Below are positions 24,261 through 36,832 of a stretch of 64,000 nt of DNA, piece after piece; within the stretch, counting starts at the first letter, position 1; each line of letters starts with the position of its first letter. The notes under the pieces are model-generated. The model worked only from the letters and a program-made list of their open reading frames with translations. It made no database searches and was not told where the DNA came from. Source of the DNA: Acanthosoma haemorrhoidale (Eukaryota; Arthropoda; Insecta; Hemiptera; Acanthosomatidae); NCBI GenBank assembly GCA_930367205.1, contig OV884015.1:33781288-33845287 (forward strand), written 5' to 3'. The position numbers and the translations under genes were made by a program.

Positions 24261-27200
24261 AAGCAACCTTAAGAGCTACAAACGGCAGAAATGCGAGAAG
24301 GCTCGAAGGGTAGGCAAGATGAGGTCGAGACAGGAAAACAGCCTTGACTTTGAGCCAGTCAAGACAGTTTTGGACTGTCATCAGCCATCGCTGCAATCCT
24401 TAATTAATTCATCCGACCGGGAACAGGATTGCCAAATTGACTCATGAGAACACATGTATTAAGGCCTCAGACCCAGAAAGAGGCCAAGGAAAGCAAGAGA
24501 AGCTGGAGTTATTAAAGTATTCTCCAACCGAAGAACAAATTGGCGCAAGAGAAAGGATATTGCTTCAGATCGAGAGCTGAGGTCCAAGCTCTGCGGAAGG
24601 ACCCTCTTACCGAGTGAGGAAGAGGATAGGCTTTTGTATTTACGTACATATTGGAACTTTTTATTAGCCAAAAAAAATATATTTCACAGTTTTCATATAT
24701 ATATATACTGGAACCCCTCCGACATTAGGTCTCGTCAGATGCAGTTTCTATCTAGCATCTTTAGATCTTTGAGCTCTGGTTATCTGGTGCATTGATCTCT
24801 TGATCCACTCTCCTTCAATTTCTTTATTAGTAATATGGGAGGAACGAGATACGATTGAGACGTCTATTATTTCGAAATATTACAAAAAAATCAATTTTTC
24901 AAGGGGTCTTGATCATAAGTTTATTTATGCGCAAGCGCTTTCAGCAGTGTTCACACTGCCATTTTCATGTGGTTTAATCTAGAATGGCGGTGTGTGACCT
25001 CTTACCGTCACACATTGTGGGTGTGACAGATTTAAATTTTGACTTTTTGTATTGATATGTACTTTGAAGTAAGAACCCACAACCAATCATTCTGTATTAA
25101 TTAATCCGAACTTGTTCAAATGTTATAATTATCGTTGTTTATTTTGTGCAAGAGTAATAGTTACTTGGAGAACCTTGATGGTTTAATTGCTGGTTTTGGT
25201 TGAAGATTAAGTAAACAAGGTCCAATATGAAGTCATTATCAATTGCTCAAAATGCTGCCAATATTAGTGATGTCCAACTAACTACAAATAATAGAGAGTA
25301 AGTCTGACAACTTTTTGAGTAGTTGATAAGGACAGTATAATGGACGAAATCACTCGTAAAATAAAAATACGAACTTGTGAGAAGACAAAATTGGACGTAG
25401 TTTACTTACATTTATGGAGTTCAAACTCTGACATTGCAAATGACAACTGATATTATCTAAATTATCCATTTAGGAACTTTACTTATGATTAGGAACGAGC
25501 TTAGGATATTATTGTTTAAGTTTTGCCTGTAGTCCTTACAACGTGCATAGTAGAAAACTTTCTCCAAGAAATAACATCGGATGAAATCCAATAAAATTAA
25601 AAACCAGCTTCGTAGTCTTATTGATAAATTCTTCTTTATTTAAAAAGTGCTTTCGAGAGCTCTAAGCTGTCTAACTCGATGTTGTGAAGTGAAGATGGAT
25701 GTAGCAGCTCTCGTTAAAAGGTGAAAAAGATGCTATTGTTTTAGATGAGTTAAATATCCCACATAACCAATTGGAGATAACTGAACATAGCTTAGAGGTG
25801 TCGAAAGTGATTTTTCTGTAAAGAAGATTATTATCAGTTGAAAGACAGCTGTTTTAAAATTTTACTATACCATTCCACAATCCGGCAATAATATTTCAAT
25901 TGAAAAGTTATCAATAACCCCGCTGGTGCAGAGAGGAGACACGTGGAATAGCGAATACAGGCGAATATGTGGAAAACATGACGCACGATCGGCCAGCGTG
26001 CGAGTTTTCTTCAGCCTTCTATTGGATGAACCTTCGAGACTTGGCAACTACGTGAGCTGCCTCCTTCAACCGGGCCGCGTGCAACTCGACGTTCCCTGGC
26101 CCGACTACAAAACACTTCCAACTAATTTAATATTTAACTTGACTTGCAAGGGTATACACTCGTTCTGATCACATTTTCTATTGCAACACTGAGGTGAATT
26201 TTTTTCAATGTATAAGAAGGAACTTTGAACTGTTTGGATATTTTATGGAACAGAGGAAATCTGGAATAGTTTTTTCCCTGGAGATGTTTCATCATCGGGC
26301 TCAGTTCTCGATGAAGACGTTCAATGTATATTAAATAACTAGTTAGTAAAGTATGTGCTTAAGGTTTCACAGTTCATTGATAAGCAGTGTTTAGGATGTA
26401 AAATTAATCAAAACATTAGTTTCCATTTTGAGTGTATACTTTACCTTGTAAATAAAATATATATTATCACCATCTCTTTGATTGAGCATAAATCTCAATA
26501 AACTTTTGACTAAAAAGGTTTAGTGAAGTGAGCAATATCACACAATTAAGGGGTTCAGTGATCTTCCAAACTACTCACTCTTAATTGATTTCCTTTTATT
26601 CAATTACAATTCAAAAGCTGTTTCTCTAACATGCCCGATTGATTGAAACAGTTCATGAGGGATTTGCAACCATGCCCATAGTTTTTTTATTTAAATATTT
26701 TTAAAAAAGTGGTAATTTATCTGATTTATTGATTTATTTTGTAATATATAATACATATTATTAATCGGGGCGTAGAGATCTTCAACTTGTTACCCTTCTC
26801 AATAGGATAGGATTTTATTAATTACTTAGTAATTAATTAAATATAGCTAATAATTTGTTATGGGTCTGGTTTTGTTTTTTTGACCAGCCAACCATGAAAT
26901 TAACATACAAAATATTATTAATTATATATTATATTATTATTAATAACACAAAACACTTGGAATGAGTTACAATTGTGAAAACATTCTTAATGACTTTTTA
27001 ATTACATATTAAAAATAATATACTAGATTACATATTAATAATCAGAACAATGACATCTTTAATTTGATGCCCAACTGAATATGGTAGAAAAATATTTATT
27101 TTTTTAATAACTAGTAATTAATTAATAAGTCTTAGTTACCTTTTATGGAGTTGGAAATATTTTTCCAATTATTTTAATATATCGGATAGTCAATTGAAAT

Positions 27201-28091
27201 GCTCATTAAAAATTGAATGTTTATAGATCAATCAGTGGATTCACTATCACCATTGAAAAAAATCAATGATCCTAATTTTGAGAAACCCTGTCTGGGAAAC
27301 TGAAGCACCTTAGAATTACGAAGTATTACTAAGTCAACACTTTCTCGCTGATTGCTTTGCACATGACCAATTAAGAAAAGTTTATTCTCTATCCAGCACC
27401 CTGTAGGAGCTAATAGGGAATGGTTCTGTCCCCATAAAAAATGTTTTAAAAACCCTTACCAGTAGTTAGGGTCTATACTAAGGTATAGTAAGATATACCG
27501 AATGAATGAACTTAATGAAATGCGACTAAAAGAAATTTTAGCCCATACTAGGTTTGAAAATTAAAAACAGAAAGCATTGATTAATTTTTTATTTTAGCCT
27601 CAAAGAAAATGAATTTTAAATAAACTCTCTTTCTGTGTTGCTAACTGATTATTGGAAAATGTTTAAAAATGAAAGTGGGGGATACAAATAATATGACGTA
27701 AGTAGAGCCCTCTCTAAACACTTTCAAAAAAAAGTTTCAATTTAAAAATATTTTAGAATAAATAATGGGCATGTGATTATCAAATATGGAAGTTAATACA
27801 TAAACATCATAATAAATAAAAAGTGCATTGTTTGGATAAATAGGATGGTAAGTAAAAACATAGTTAACTAACTAGTTTAAAAAATGAAAAACTGATTCAA
27901 TATTTATTTACTAACATAATTTGGACACTTCACTACATGAAAGTAACTTACCTAATATATAACACTGATAAATAAATAGTAATACTTTTATAGATAAGTT
28001 AAACTGTGTTTCAAAAATATTTAATACTTCCAATATTTCATAAAGAAGCTAAATGGATTAAAAAGTAAATTAATTTTTAGTATCACACTAT

Positions 28092-28094
<3 letters not shown>
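24261..28094. other. Intergenic, no gene assigned
   Basis: Includes a GC-richer stretch 24290-24620, possibly the tail of the RT fossil; a set of alternating 7-bp palindromes at 24992-25027; and a GC-richer stretch 25920-26110 with open frames on both strands that I cannot assign. A degenerate relative of the 88-bp repeat lies near 27048-27115. Confidence 0.35.

Positions 28095-28138
<44 letters not shown>
28095..28138. repeat. (TA)22 microsatellite
   Basis: An uninterrupted TA dinucleotide run of 44 bases just before the ZSWIM-like fossil. Confidence 0.98.
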
Positions 28139-28142
<4 letters not shown>

Positions 28143-28194
28143 CTCATTATATACATCATGAAGATATTCATAATATTAAGTAACTGCTACTGCT

Positions 28195-29215
28195 TTGGCT
28201 ACTCACAGTGAAATTGAGTTCATATTCAATTCTTTAAAAATTGTGGAAATGCATGTATGGGAGGTATTAGTAGATGAGAGCAAACTAGAAGGAATATTTT
28301 TCCTGATTAAAAGAATGGAAAATGGAAAATCATTTTATTTTTTCATGGAATTACTAATTTTTGATGCAACTTATAAATTGAATATTATAAATATGCCGCT
28401 TTATATTCTTCCGGCAATAAATTGAAATAGTCGAGGTGAAGTGGTATGAGTTTTTCTATTGGCAAACAAAAGTGCTAAAAACGTCAAAGGGATGTTCAAA
28501 ATTTACAAACAAACATGGATCAAGATATAGTCCTTAATAATGGATAGAGATATGAGAGAAAAACAAGCTATCAGTGAATCTTTGGCAGAATGAATTTAGT
28601 ACTGTTTTTATTCCATACATTAAGAACTCTATTACACAAGAGAAAATGAATGTTAGCTTCCCTAGAAATACTATAAAAAATGGCATGTGCTAAAAAAGAA
28701 AAACAGTAGATGAAGGAATACAATAAACAGTCTATTGCTTTTGAATTTGAAAAAAAAATTCAGATTATATAAATAAAAACTAGCATAATATAAGAGAACA
28801 GTGGGTTGTAGGGCTTGTTAAAAATTCAACTGTAACTTACAACAATACAACTACAACCCACCTTGAGTCTTTGAATCAAAAGGTAAAACAAGTGGTGGTA
28901 AAAAATAGTACACTTATACATTTCTTTAAAGATTTTGTAATAATGCTAGACACAATTCATTCAGAAAGAAAGATTGCTGCATGCAAACTCGTGAATTGTC
29001 ATGAACAGGATGTAGTTCTTGGTAGGTTTAAACTGAAATTGAAATATTTCAGCTTTGATATTATTTTTAAAAATATTGAAAAAGATAGGAAAAGGAAATA
29101 TGTCACATCAACTAATTAAACCACTATTTCATATTGTAACTGTTCATGTTTCAATAAGTGGAAAATTACTTGTCATTATATTTTTATAAGAAGAGCATTA
29201 ATAATTTTAGACTTT
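28195..29215 (+). pseudogene. Fossil ZSWIM/MULE-like transposase
   Basis: Frame pieces in order on the plus strand match the animal ZSWIM1/3-type proteins, which are related to MULE transposases. The first is FDATYKLNIINMPLYILPAI (28355-28422), the core with its D-x-T-Y-K motif. Next come FLLANKSAKNVKGMF (28458-28500) and IMDRDM (28539-28556, with the second core D). REQWVVGLVKNSTVTYNN leads into LESLNQKVKQ (28866-28895), then FFKDFVIMLDTIHSERK (28922-28972). Last is a SWIM-type finger, YCNCSCFNKWKITCHYIF (29131-29184). Several stops and frameshifts interrupt it. In the finger the expected C-x-H reads C-H-Y, so a zinc ligand is probably lost. Whether it was a transposon or a host-gene copy cannot be told here. 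Confidence 0.75.
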
Positions 29216-30330
29216 TTTATGAGGACTTAATATCAAAACTATCCTTAATGTGTACTCATTATTAAATGTACCCAAATAAAGTAAGAATTATGTATGGACT
29301 ATCAGGTCTTGGTATAGATATGGTAACAAATGTAATACCAGGAGGTGGTAAGAGGTCAAAGCTAGAAAATCAGGTACAAACAAGAAAGCCATGAATATTA
29401 AATTATTAAAAAAAGAATTGCAGCCAATGACTGTTTCAAGTAAATCTAGAAAGGTGCTTATGTGTAAGCATTTCAGCTCTGACTTAAATGTATAAATAAA
29501 AGACTCCTTTAGACAAAGGAGATCTGCTTTTAATATAAAGATACATACAAAACAGTTAAAACTCAGTTTATTTTCATTAACATTACTTTTTTTTGTCTTC
29601 ATGATTAGTATTTATTCTAGGTCAAAGAGAAAGAGATCAATAATGGTCTGGCCCCTGATTCTATTCCAATGAAAATTAATGAAGTAAATTTTTAATTTAA
29701 TTATATTACTACTTCTTAGTAAATATTTTCTAAATTTTATTTGATTCTTTCACAGAATTTAGAAGAGCACAGCTATTGCAAACAAATTACTTTGAGTGAT
29801 ATCTCAATTGAACATTTGAAATGCAAGAGATTTGGTATGCCTAGACATTGACAAGAATGTCATTGAAAAAGAAGATGAAATATAAGCCATTTTCTAAAAC
29901 GATTTTTTACCAGTTGAGTACAACAGTTGTATTGTAAAAATGTTCTTCCACTTCTTTGCAATTGAGTAAAATATGATGTATATGTACTACCACTATCTCA
30001 ATGTAGTTTCTTTACCTGTGTTTACTCAATTTATTTGAATGTGAAGTGCAATATTTTTATCGTTAGATTTTACTTTAACTATATTTATTTTATTGTTAAA
30101 TATATTGATGTTTGTGAAACTTTTCTTTTTGTCACTCCCTAGATGCTAATCTCACCCCTTGAATTTTTTTTATTATTTTTTTTAAATGTAAACATAAAAT
30201 TAGATTTTTTAAAAATAAATTTAGAACATATTTTCATTCATTCAGGTCAAAATTGTACCAAAATTAAAAAAAGTGGCGGTGAGTTTTTTTAAGTAGTTTC
30301 GGACAGATTGTTTTCTATATTACTCCACCT
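29216..30330. other. Intergenic, no gene seen
   Basis: AT-rich. It may hold the decayed C-terminal end of the ZSWIM-like fossil, but I could not follow the frame beyond the SWIM finger. Confidence 0.35.
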
Positions 30331-30335
30331 ACACT

Positions 30336-30566
30336 ACAGATTGATAACCAGTTTAGATCGATTTTAACACCCGGGATTGATAAGCGGAAGGGATGTTTTT
30401 TTCCAAAAGGGTAATAAGATAGAATCCGTTTAAGGGCTAGTTTCACATATTTTGAGATTGATTACCTAAGGGATATAATTTTTCTTAAAAAGGCTCAAAA
30501 GATAGAATCAAATCTAGCACGATTTTCTGAGGAAAAAACATCTCTTAGGTTATCAGTCCATTTCAG
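30336..30566. repeat. Repeated GATTGATA units, one inverted
   Basis: Related units start near 30340, 30376 and 30459 (GATTGATAAC, GATTGATAAG and GATTGATTAC; the latter two continue into AAGGGAT, a T-run and AGATAGAATC). An inverted unit ends near 30562 (GGAAAAAACATCTCTTAGG then TTATCAGTC). It is probably a decayed small non-autonomous element or a local tandem array. Confidence 0.5.
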
Positions 30567-31885
30567 CTTAAATTATTTTTCTGAAATTTTTACATAAAAT
30601 TCAGCAAAACTAGTTCTATAATATAGACTTAAGCCCATAGTTTGAGGGCCCTAAAATATTTTTAAAAAAATAAACATCAAAAATTATTTGAAACACATTT
30701 CAAATTTTGCTTTTACTTTTTCCCCTGATTATAAATTTTTTACATCTTTTTCTCCATTTGTTACTGGATTAAAAACAACTTTGAAGTGACGTCCATTTTA
30801 ATTAATTTAAAACTTGGTTTAAATTAATATGTGTAATATTGTTATTCAAATGTATAATTATTGGTATTAATTAATTAGTTAATATGTGTGATACGAGTAT
30901 TAATTATGTGTAATATTTTAATTAAATAAAGAGCAGGTTTGGAATTTTTAACAAGGCAGGATGACCAAAGGTGGGAATTATTTGGCTTTTCTTTCGGTTC
31001 TTCCCTAACTACAGTATTTATGAATTAACCCTAGGGCTTAGTGGCCATTGGAAGAACTCATGATCGGGCATTTAGACTTTTCCCATATTTAAAATAAAAA
31101 TGGATACTATAATTTATATGTGTATTAAAATGTATAGATATTGCTATCCTTTATCATGTTCAGTGCAATGGTAGTAACGGTTGTTACGTCCATCGTTAAC
31201 ATTTTCAAATTGTAAATGTTCCTCTCTGGAATTTGATAGTATTTAATATTTTGGTGAACCCCTATCAAAAAATTGATATTTGAATTGAATTTCTACTTAA
31301 AAGTTATTTTTCTGTTTTAAATTTGATCAAAGAGTTAGTGTCCATTTAGATTGAATACTTGGTCATGTAAAAAAAAAATCACAATCCAGACTCCTCTTTT
31401 TTCATTACACCTTAACTAATAGATTGATAAGACTTATTACTTTTTATATAATTACTATTTTGAACATTATCGGGGCATCAAATAGAACTATCATGCAAAA
31501 TATTGTTGGGATATTTAGAGATAATAAAATAAATAAAAAGCTTTGTTAGTTAGGTCGGAAACTTTTCAGACCACCCTTGCACGAGGCGGCTGGCGGCTGG
31601 GCTGGGTTAGTTCATAAAAGATTTTCATTGAGTATCAGGTCTTCATGATCCCACAGGAGCTAAATACTTCCAGTCAGTACCGTGGTGCTTTCTATTGAGT
31701 GGTTGAAGAACTATATACTAGCTATCAGTATCGCTCCTGCAAGATCCTGAAAACCTGATACTACATGAAAATTTTCCAAGGAGAAAGAAAAATCCAGCCA
31801 CCTAGGTAGTTCTTGAGCCGCTCAGCAGATAGCATCATGGTGTAATAAAAAGGCCGTTTTTTATGTTTATTTCCTACCACTTGCC
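30567..31885. other. Intergenic, no gene seen
   Basis: AT-rich with a GC-richer patch at 31555-31615. Nothing supportable was found. Confidence 0.4.
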
Positions 31886-31895
31886 AACAGGTAGC
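31886..31895. repeat. Target-site duplication, left
   Basis: AACAGGTAGC, matched exactly at 32458-32467 on the other side of the LINE. Confidence 0.75.
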
Positions 31896-32457
31896 GATCT
31901 TTTTTTTTTCTTTCTTTTCAAAACCACTTTTATTCAAAATTTTTACAACATATGAACATTTATATAATGAACAAAATTTACAATTTTCTCCTCGTGCTCC
32001 GCACGCATCCGCATGCGCAAATGCATTTGAAGGAGGGTAGATTTACAAATACAAAATTTCTTTTTATAGTGAAAAGATCAATATAGAAATATACAGGACT
32101 AGGTGATGGGGCTCACCTTCGGATTACGGAAACTTATAAACTAAAACTTAAAAACTAGAGCCTAAAGACTAAAGCGTTCCTGCCTCGACAGTGTCCTGCC
32201 ATCGATAGGGGAACGGAGCGGGGGTTAACGTGTTAAACACCGGGTTTGTCAAGTACTGTAGTGAGTCGAAAAATTTGATATGTCTACGTTGAATGAATTC
32301 ATCCACCGTAGGCAGATCAAATATCTCGTGAAGCTCACTGTTGCTCCGCTGTTCAAATGAAGTATGTCTGACCACTTTCATCAGTATACCGTTTTGGAAT
32401 TGTTGGAGTCGCATACGTCAGATGACGAAAAAGCGGTGACGCTGCATGGTGCCTGCA
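31896..32457 (-). mobile_element. 5'-truncated LINE with target-site duplication (family 1)
   Basis: The minus-strand frame 32169-32414 encodes an RT C-terminus with RLQQFQNGILMKVVRH, then LPTVDEFIQRRHIKFFDSLQ, and ends at a stop after VEAGTL. The 3' UTR starts GGTGAGCCCCATCAC, contains two blocks shared with the 53-55 kb copies (GAAGGAGG-like and GAGGAGAAAATTGTAA), and ends with TGAATAAAAGTGG and an A-rich tail (T-rich on plus, 31900-31915). AACAGGTAGC occurs on both sides (31886-31895 and 32458-32467), as expected of target-primed insertion. It is the best preserved tail in the window and so probably the youngest. Confidence 0.88.
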
Positions 32458-32467
32458 AACAGGTAGC
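32458..32467. repeat. Target-site duplication, right
   Basis: AACAGGTAGC, matching 31886-31895. Confidence 0.75.
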
Positions 32468-35400
32468 TTTGATTGTCAATACATTTAATGAAATACTTAC
32501 CTCTCTCTGAATATCTCTCTAATTCTTGCCTACCTGCACTATAGTAAAAAATGTTAAATGTAAACCAAATCGATTGATTATTTGTATGAATCGCTTGTGC
32601 TTATAATATCTTTAATTTTTATACATACTTCAAGAATATGTAATTCATTGAATCCTACTGGAGTAAATCATGCATTATGATTAATTTCAATGAACGGTTA
32701 ATTGTTTTTAAGTTGACAATCTGTTAATAAAGCTAGGAACTGCCATGGTAGAGGCATCTATTGAAATTATTCAGAGGTTTTCATATCTACTACATTACGA
32801 GAGAAACTGTTTTCGGAACCGGTTCCTAAACCGGAATCAAATTGGTGGAACACATTCCAAGGTTTTGTTTGAATTGTGCATCCCTTAAGCAGCTGAAAAG
32901 GTGCTTCAAATAAAAAAAAAAAGTTCATATTTAATAAATATCTTTATTTATTCCATTTTATTAACATTAAACATATATGTTGATCTATTTATAATTAATT
33001 ACTATTTACAGTAGATACAAAAAGTAAAACTCAATTGAGAAGCATATTTAAAGTTTTACACGACATATGACAAATAAATATTATGATAAATTTGAGACGG
33101 TTTTTATATGAATTCAAAAATATTAAGTCAATACTTTAAACATATCAATTAAATAAAATTAATTATATAAACATTCAGCATCAAGAATTTGTATTTTAAC
33201 TGTCATCTAGGAGAAAGATTTCTTTTATCCATTGAACCACAGTTTTTAACAGGATTTCTTTAATGAAAATGAATAGCTCGTTCTTCCCAACAAAGAGCTT
33301 TAATTTCACAGTAATATATAATTTTATTGTAGAAAAATTACTCGCTAAAAATATATACTCTTTTAAAACTACTTCCCTCTGTCCAGTCTATTACACAAAA
33401 CTAATTTTTTGTCTTATGGCTACTGCCTTCAGCAGTATTTATAAATTGTACGGAAAGTAAAAGTTTTCCTGTGTTCGCGTACTAGAGGATAGAGGAATGT
33501 AACCTTCAAACATCTATTCAATATATTTTTTCTTATATTTGCAAATGTATTGACCCTTCACTAAATAATTAAATAATCGCATAAAAAAGGCAACATTCCA
33601 AACGATATATTTTTTCAAATGATAATATTTGAACTCATAAATATATACATGCAGTATTGTTTAAATACAAATCCTCTACTCTGTAATCATTGAACCTTTA
33701 TTTTCATAAAGATATTTTATTTTTTTTAGAAAAATACTGTTTCAGCTAAAGGGCTGATCTGAACTGAAACATACATCAAAGCAACAATCCTTGACAATAT
33801 AATTTGAATGACACATTGCCAGTTTTTCAAAAGAAATTAAAATTGAGTTTTGGAAAAGTAAGAATGGTAAAAAAACATAAATGGCTTGGGCTGGCTTAAA
33901 GATAAACATTGAGAATAGTTAGCGACTTAGTACTTCTCTTGTGATTCGATAAGTATAAGTGGTTTGGAGTACAATTCACAAAGTAGACTTGTATAGAAGT
34001 ATCCAGCAAGAATTTTGTCACATTGCACCAAACCCCGTCTATTGCACCACATTTTTATTAATGACAACAGCTTGGGCAGCAGTATTAAACACAGTGATCT
34101 CTAGTGTACTTAATTTAATTTTATATGTTAACTACTCCTTTTAAGTACAATAATGAATTCGGATTCCCTTTAAGTACATCAAATTTCACAGTTTACAAAA
34201 AAATATATAAAATACAAGAAACAAAATATATACAAAAGAAAAATTATTTAAAAAAACATTTCAATTACAGAGGAACTTCCCAAAGCAGACCCTTGTGAGA
34301 ATTGATATTCCGTTTGCTTAACAAAAGTGCAAGTTTAATATAAAGTTTATTAGACATTCTTTTGAGTACCATGCTTTTATTTGCTGTGAAGCCACTTTTA
34401 CAAGACATGTTTGTATTTCATCACCAGTAGCGAGTCTGTAAATGAATGCTGGGGTATTAGGTTTTTGTTCCTCACTATATGAGACATAGTTTTTCACTTG
34501 TTTAATAGAAAAGCAGAAAATAATTTTTTTTATGTGAAATCAATAATTGAATGTAATCCCACTAGTGTAAATTTAAATAATGTTTGTAAAAAAACAAAAG
34601 GATTTGAACCCAGAACTTTCTGGTTTCTATTCAGACCATTATATATTTTTTTTAGAATGAATGATTGAAAAAAAAAATTTGAATACTAATTTGAGCTATA
34701 GCGCATTTTTAACAAACTAAAGAAGTATCTATGCTTTATTGAGGCATAATTAATGATCTTTTTTTTACCATGTTTACTTCACAGAGATTCTGAATTGGAT
34801 TTGGCTACCGAGTAAAATAAGCATGAAGCATGGGAAAATATCGGAGAAGTTCCACTGTACTTACAATAAATTTTACTAATTTAAATATAGTAAGTAATCT
34901 TGAAAAAAATTAATATGGGAAATAATCAAATACTTGTTAATTTATACTTTGGTCTTAATAATATTTACTTACTATATGTACAAAAATATTTATTTTTTTT
35001 TTACATCTATGAATTGATTTGATCAAGACAGTATACATTTTAAATCACTAGACATAAATATGTTTTTAGTTTATATTTAAGAAATATTTAAACAATTATA
35101 TGAGATTAGAGTAGACAGAGTGAATTATTCAAAATTACATCCCATTTTCTGATTAAGCTTCAAAAACTTTACAAACAAATCGAATTTCATGATGATAGAT
35201 AACTCAGACTTTGGCATTTGCATTGAACACACAAAGTACAAATTTGATATTACATGGTATTTTATTGGAAGAACCTCTACGAATGAGAAATTCTAAAATT
35301 GGAAGGAGTTAGTCATTCTGTCATCTTCAAAGCTCATAATACCTCTATTTAAATCCAAAAGTAATTATTTATGCAAGGTTTCTAAGAATGAACGAGAAAT

Positions 35401-36826
35401 TACATGACAGGCAGTAAGTTAAATGCATGGACAATGCATCTCCTATAAAGACCAAGATATAATTTTTAAAATAATTGATGCATTGAACTGTTAAAATAAA
35501 AGAGAATTATTTATTTTATGAAGTCACACCAAAAGAGAAACATTTTATAGACAATTTATTTACATATAAGTAGTGATGGAATCACGTCAAAAATCCTTGT
35601 TTTCTTGATGTCTCTTTATAGTTATCACACTTTCTAATATAATCATAAAAACACAAGTATCTTACAAACTTGATCCAATAATTATGTGATTATACAACTA
35701 AATGCATAGAATACGTTTAATTTTTTTTAATTGTATATGCTGTGTAATTTAAAGAATGCACAGCAACAACTGAAACCCGGGTGTGGTGTCCCCCTTTCAA
35801 CAAATACCATTTGCACATGCACTGCTCTCCATTAGATGAATTTTTATGACAGTTTTCTTCTTTACCTCCCATTAAACGTATTCTATGTTAAAACACACAC
35901 AGAACAGTATTAAGGATCAACCTGGCAGAAACCATGAAGTTAAACTAAAAAAATATCTTCTAACGATTCAACCTATTTGACATTCCAGAATCATTTATGA
36001 TATTTGTAAGCAATAAGTAAGTTAAAATGAACCAAACAGGGTACTTCTGCTCAAAGAACATGAAATACGTAGCATAAATTCATTTCATATTTGAAAAAAA
36101 AGAAATGAATTAGGAATTAATAAACAGTTCTGAATAAAATTTTTCAAAATTTGATTATGTATTAATTTATTATATACATATTAAATAAAAAACAAATAAC
36201 TATTAATATTTTATTAGCAATATATTTTCTGATTGATTTAAATTTATAACATATCTGGCATAAATCCATATAAACTCAAAAGGCGTGGAGGTGTTATACT
36301 TGAGTTTGTAACAAAATCTGTAATCAACCTTAATCTTTTACCATCAGAATTGTTGTTTCATTCTATACATTAGAAATGCAAAACAATTGATTAATACTAC
36401 TAACATTAAATCAAACAGACCCTCATATCCACTGCTTGGATATGAACACACTGTGATGAAATAAAAATATTAATATTAAAATACAGGTTTTCTAATATAT
36501 TTGTGAGTAAAATGGTACAGCCGTTTTACAGACTTTGAACAAAAACTATTTGAGAATTCATAACTAAACAACTGCTTAGTTAAATTTTAATAGCTTTCGC
36601 AAATAAATTACTACAATGAAAAAAAAAACTTTTTTAAAGATATTTCTTTAATATTTATGTCAAACAGTATAAAAATTAAAATTAAGTTATCACAGAGCCA
36701 AGAAGTATAAAGAAATGAGAACAGGAATGTTGCAGTTTTGAGTGTATAGTTACATCCTAATTTCTCAATAAAAGTTTTCATTTACCATACATGTCAATCA
36801 ACTGTGCTGCTTTAGATTTAAAATTT
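32468..36826. other. Intergenic, downstream of the sulfotransferase gene
   Basis: AT-rich with no supportable gene. A degenerate tRNA B-box (minus strand GGTTCAAATCC, near 34600-34610) marks a probable SINE remnant. Confidence 0.4.
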
Positions 36827-36832
36827 TTTATT
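36827..36832 (-). terminator. Candidate poly(A) signal for the distal last exon
   Basis: AATAAA on the minus strand, about 105 bases after the distal exon's stop codon. A GT-rich stretch follows it. This makes the distal exon a credible terminal exon. Confidence 0.55.

Noticed and set aside
25865..26168. Gene in the GC-richer patch
   Set aside because: Frames are open on both strands, but neither has recognisable content; kept only as an unassigned patch.
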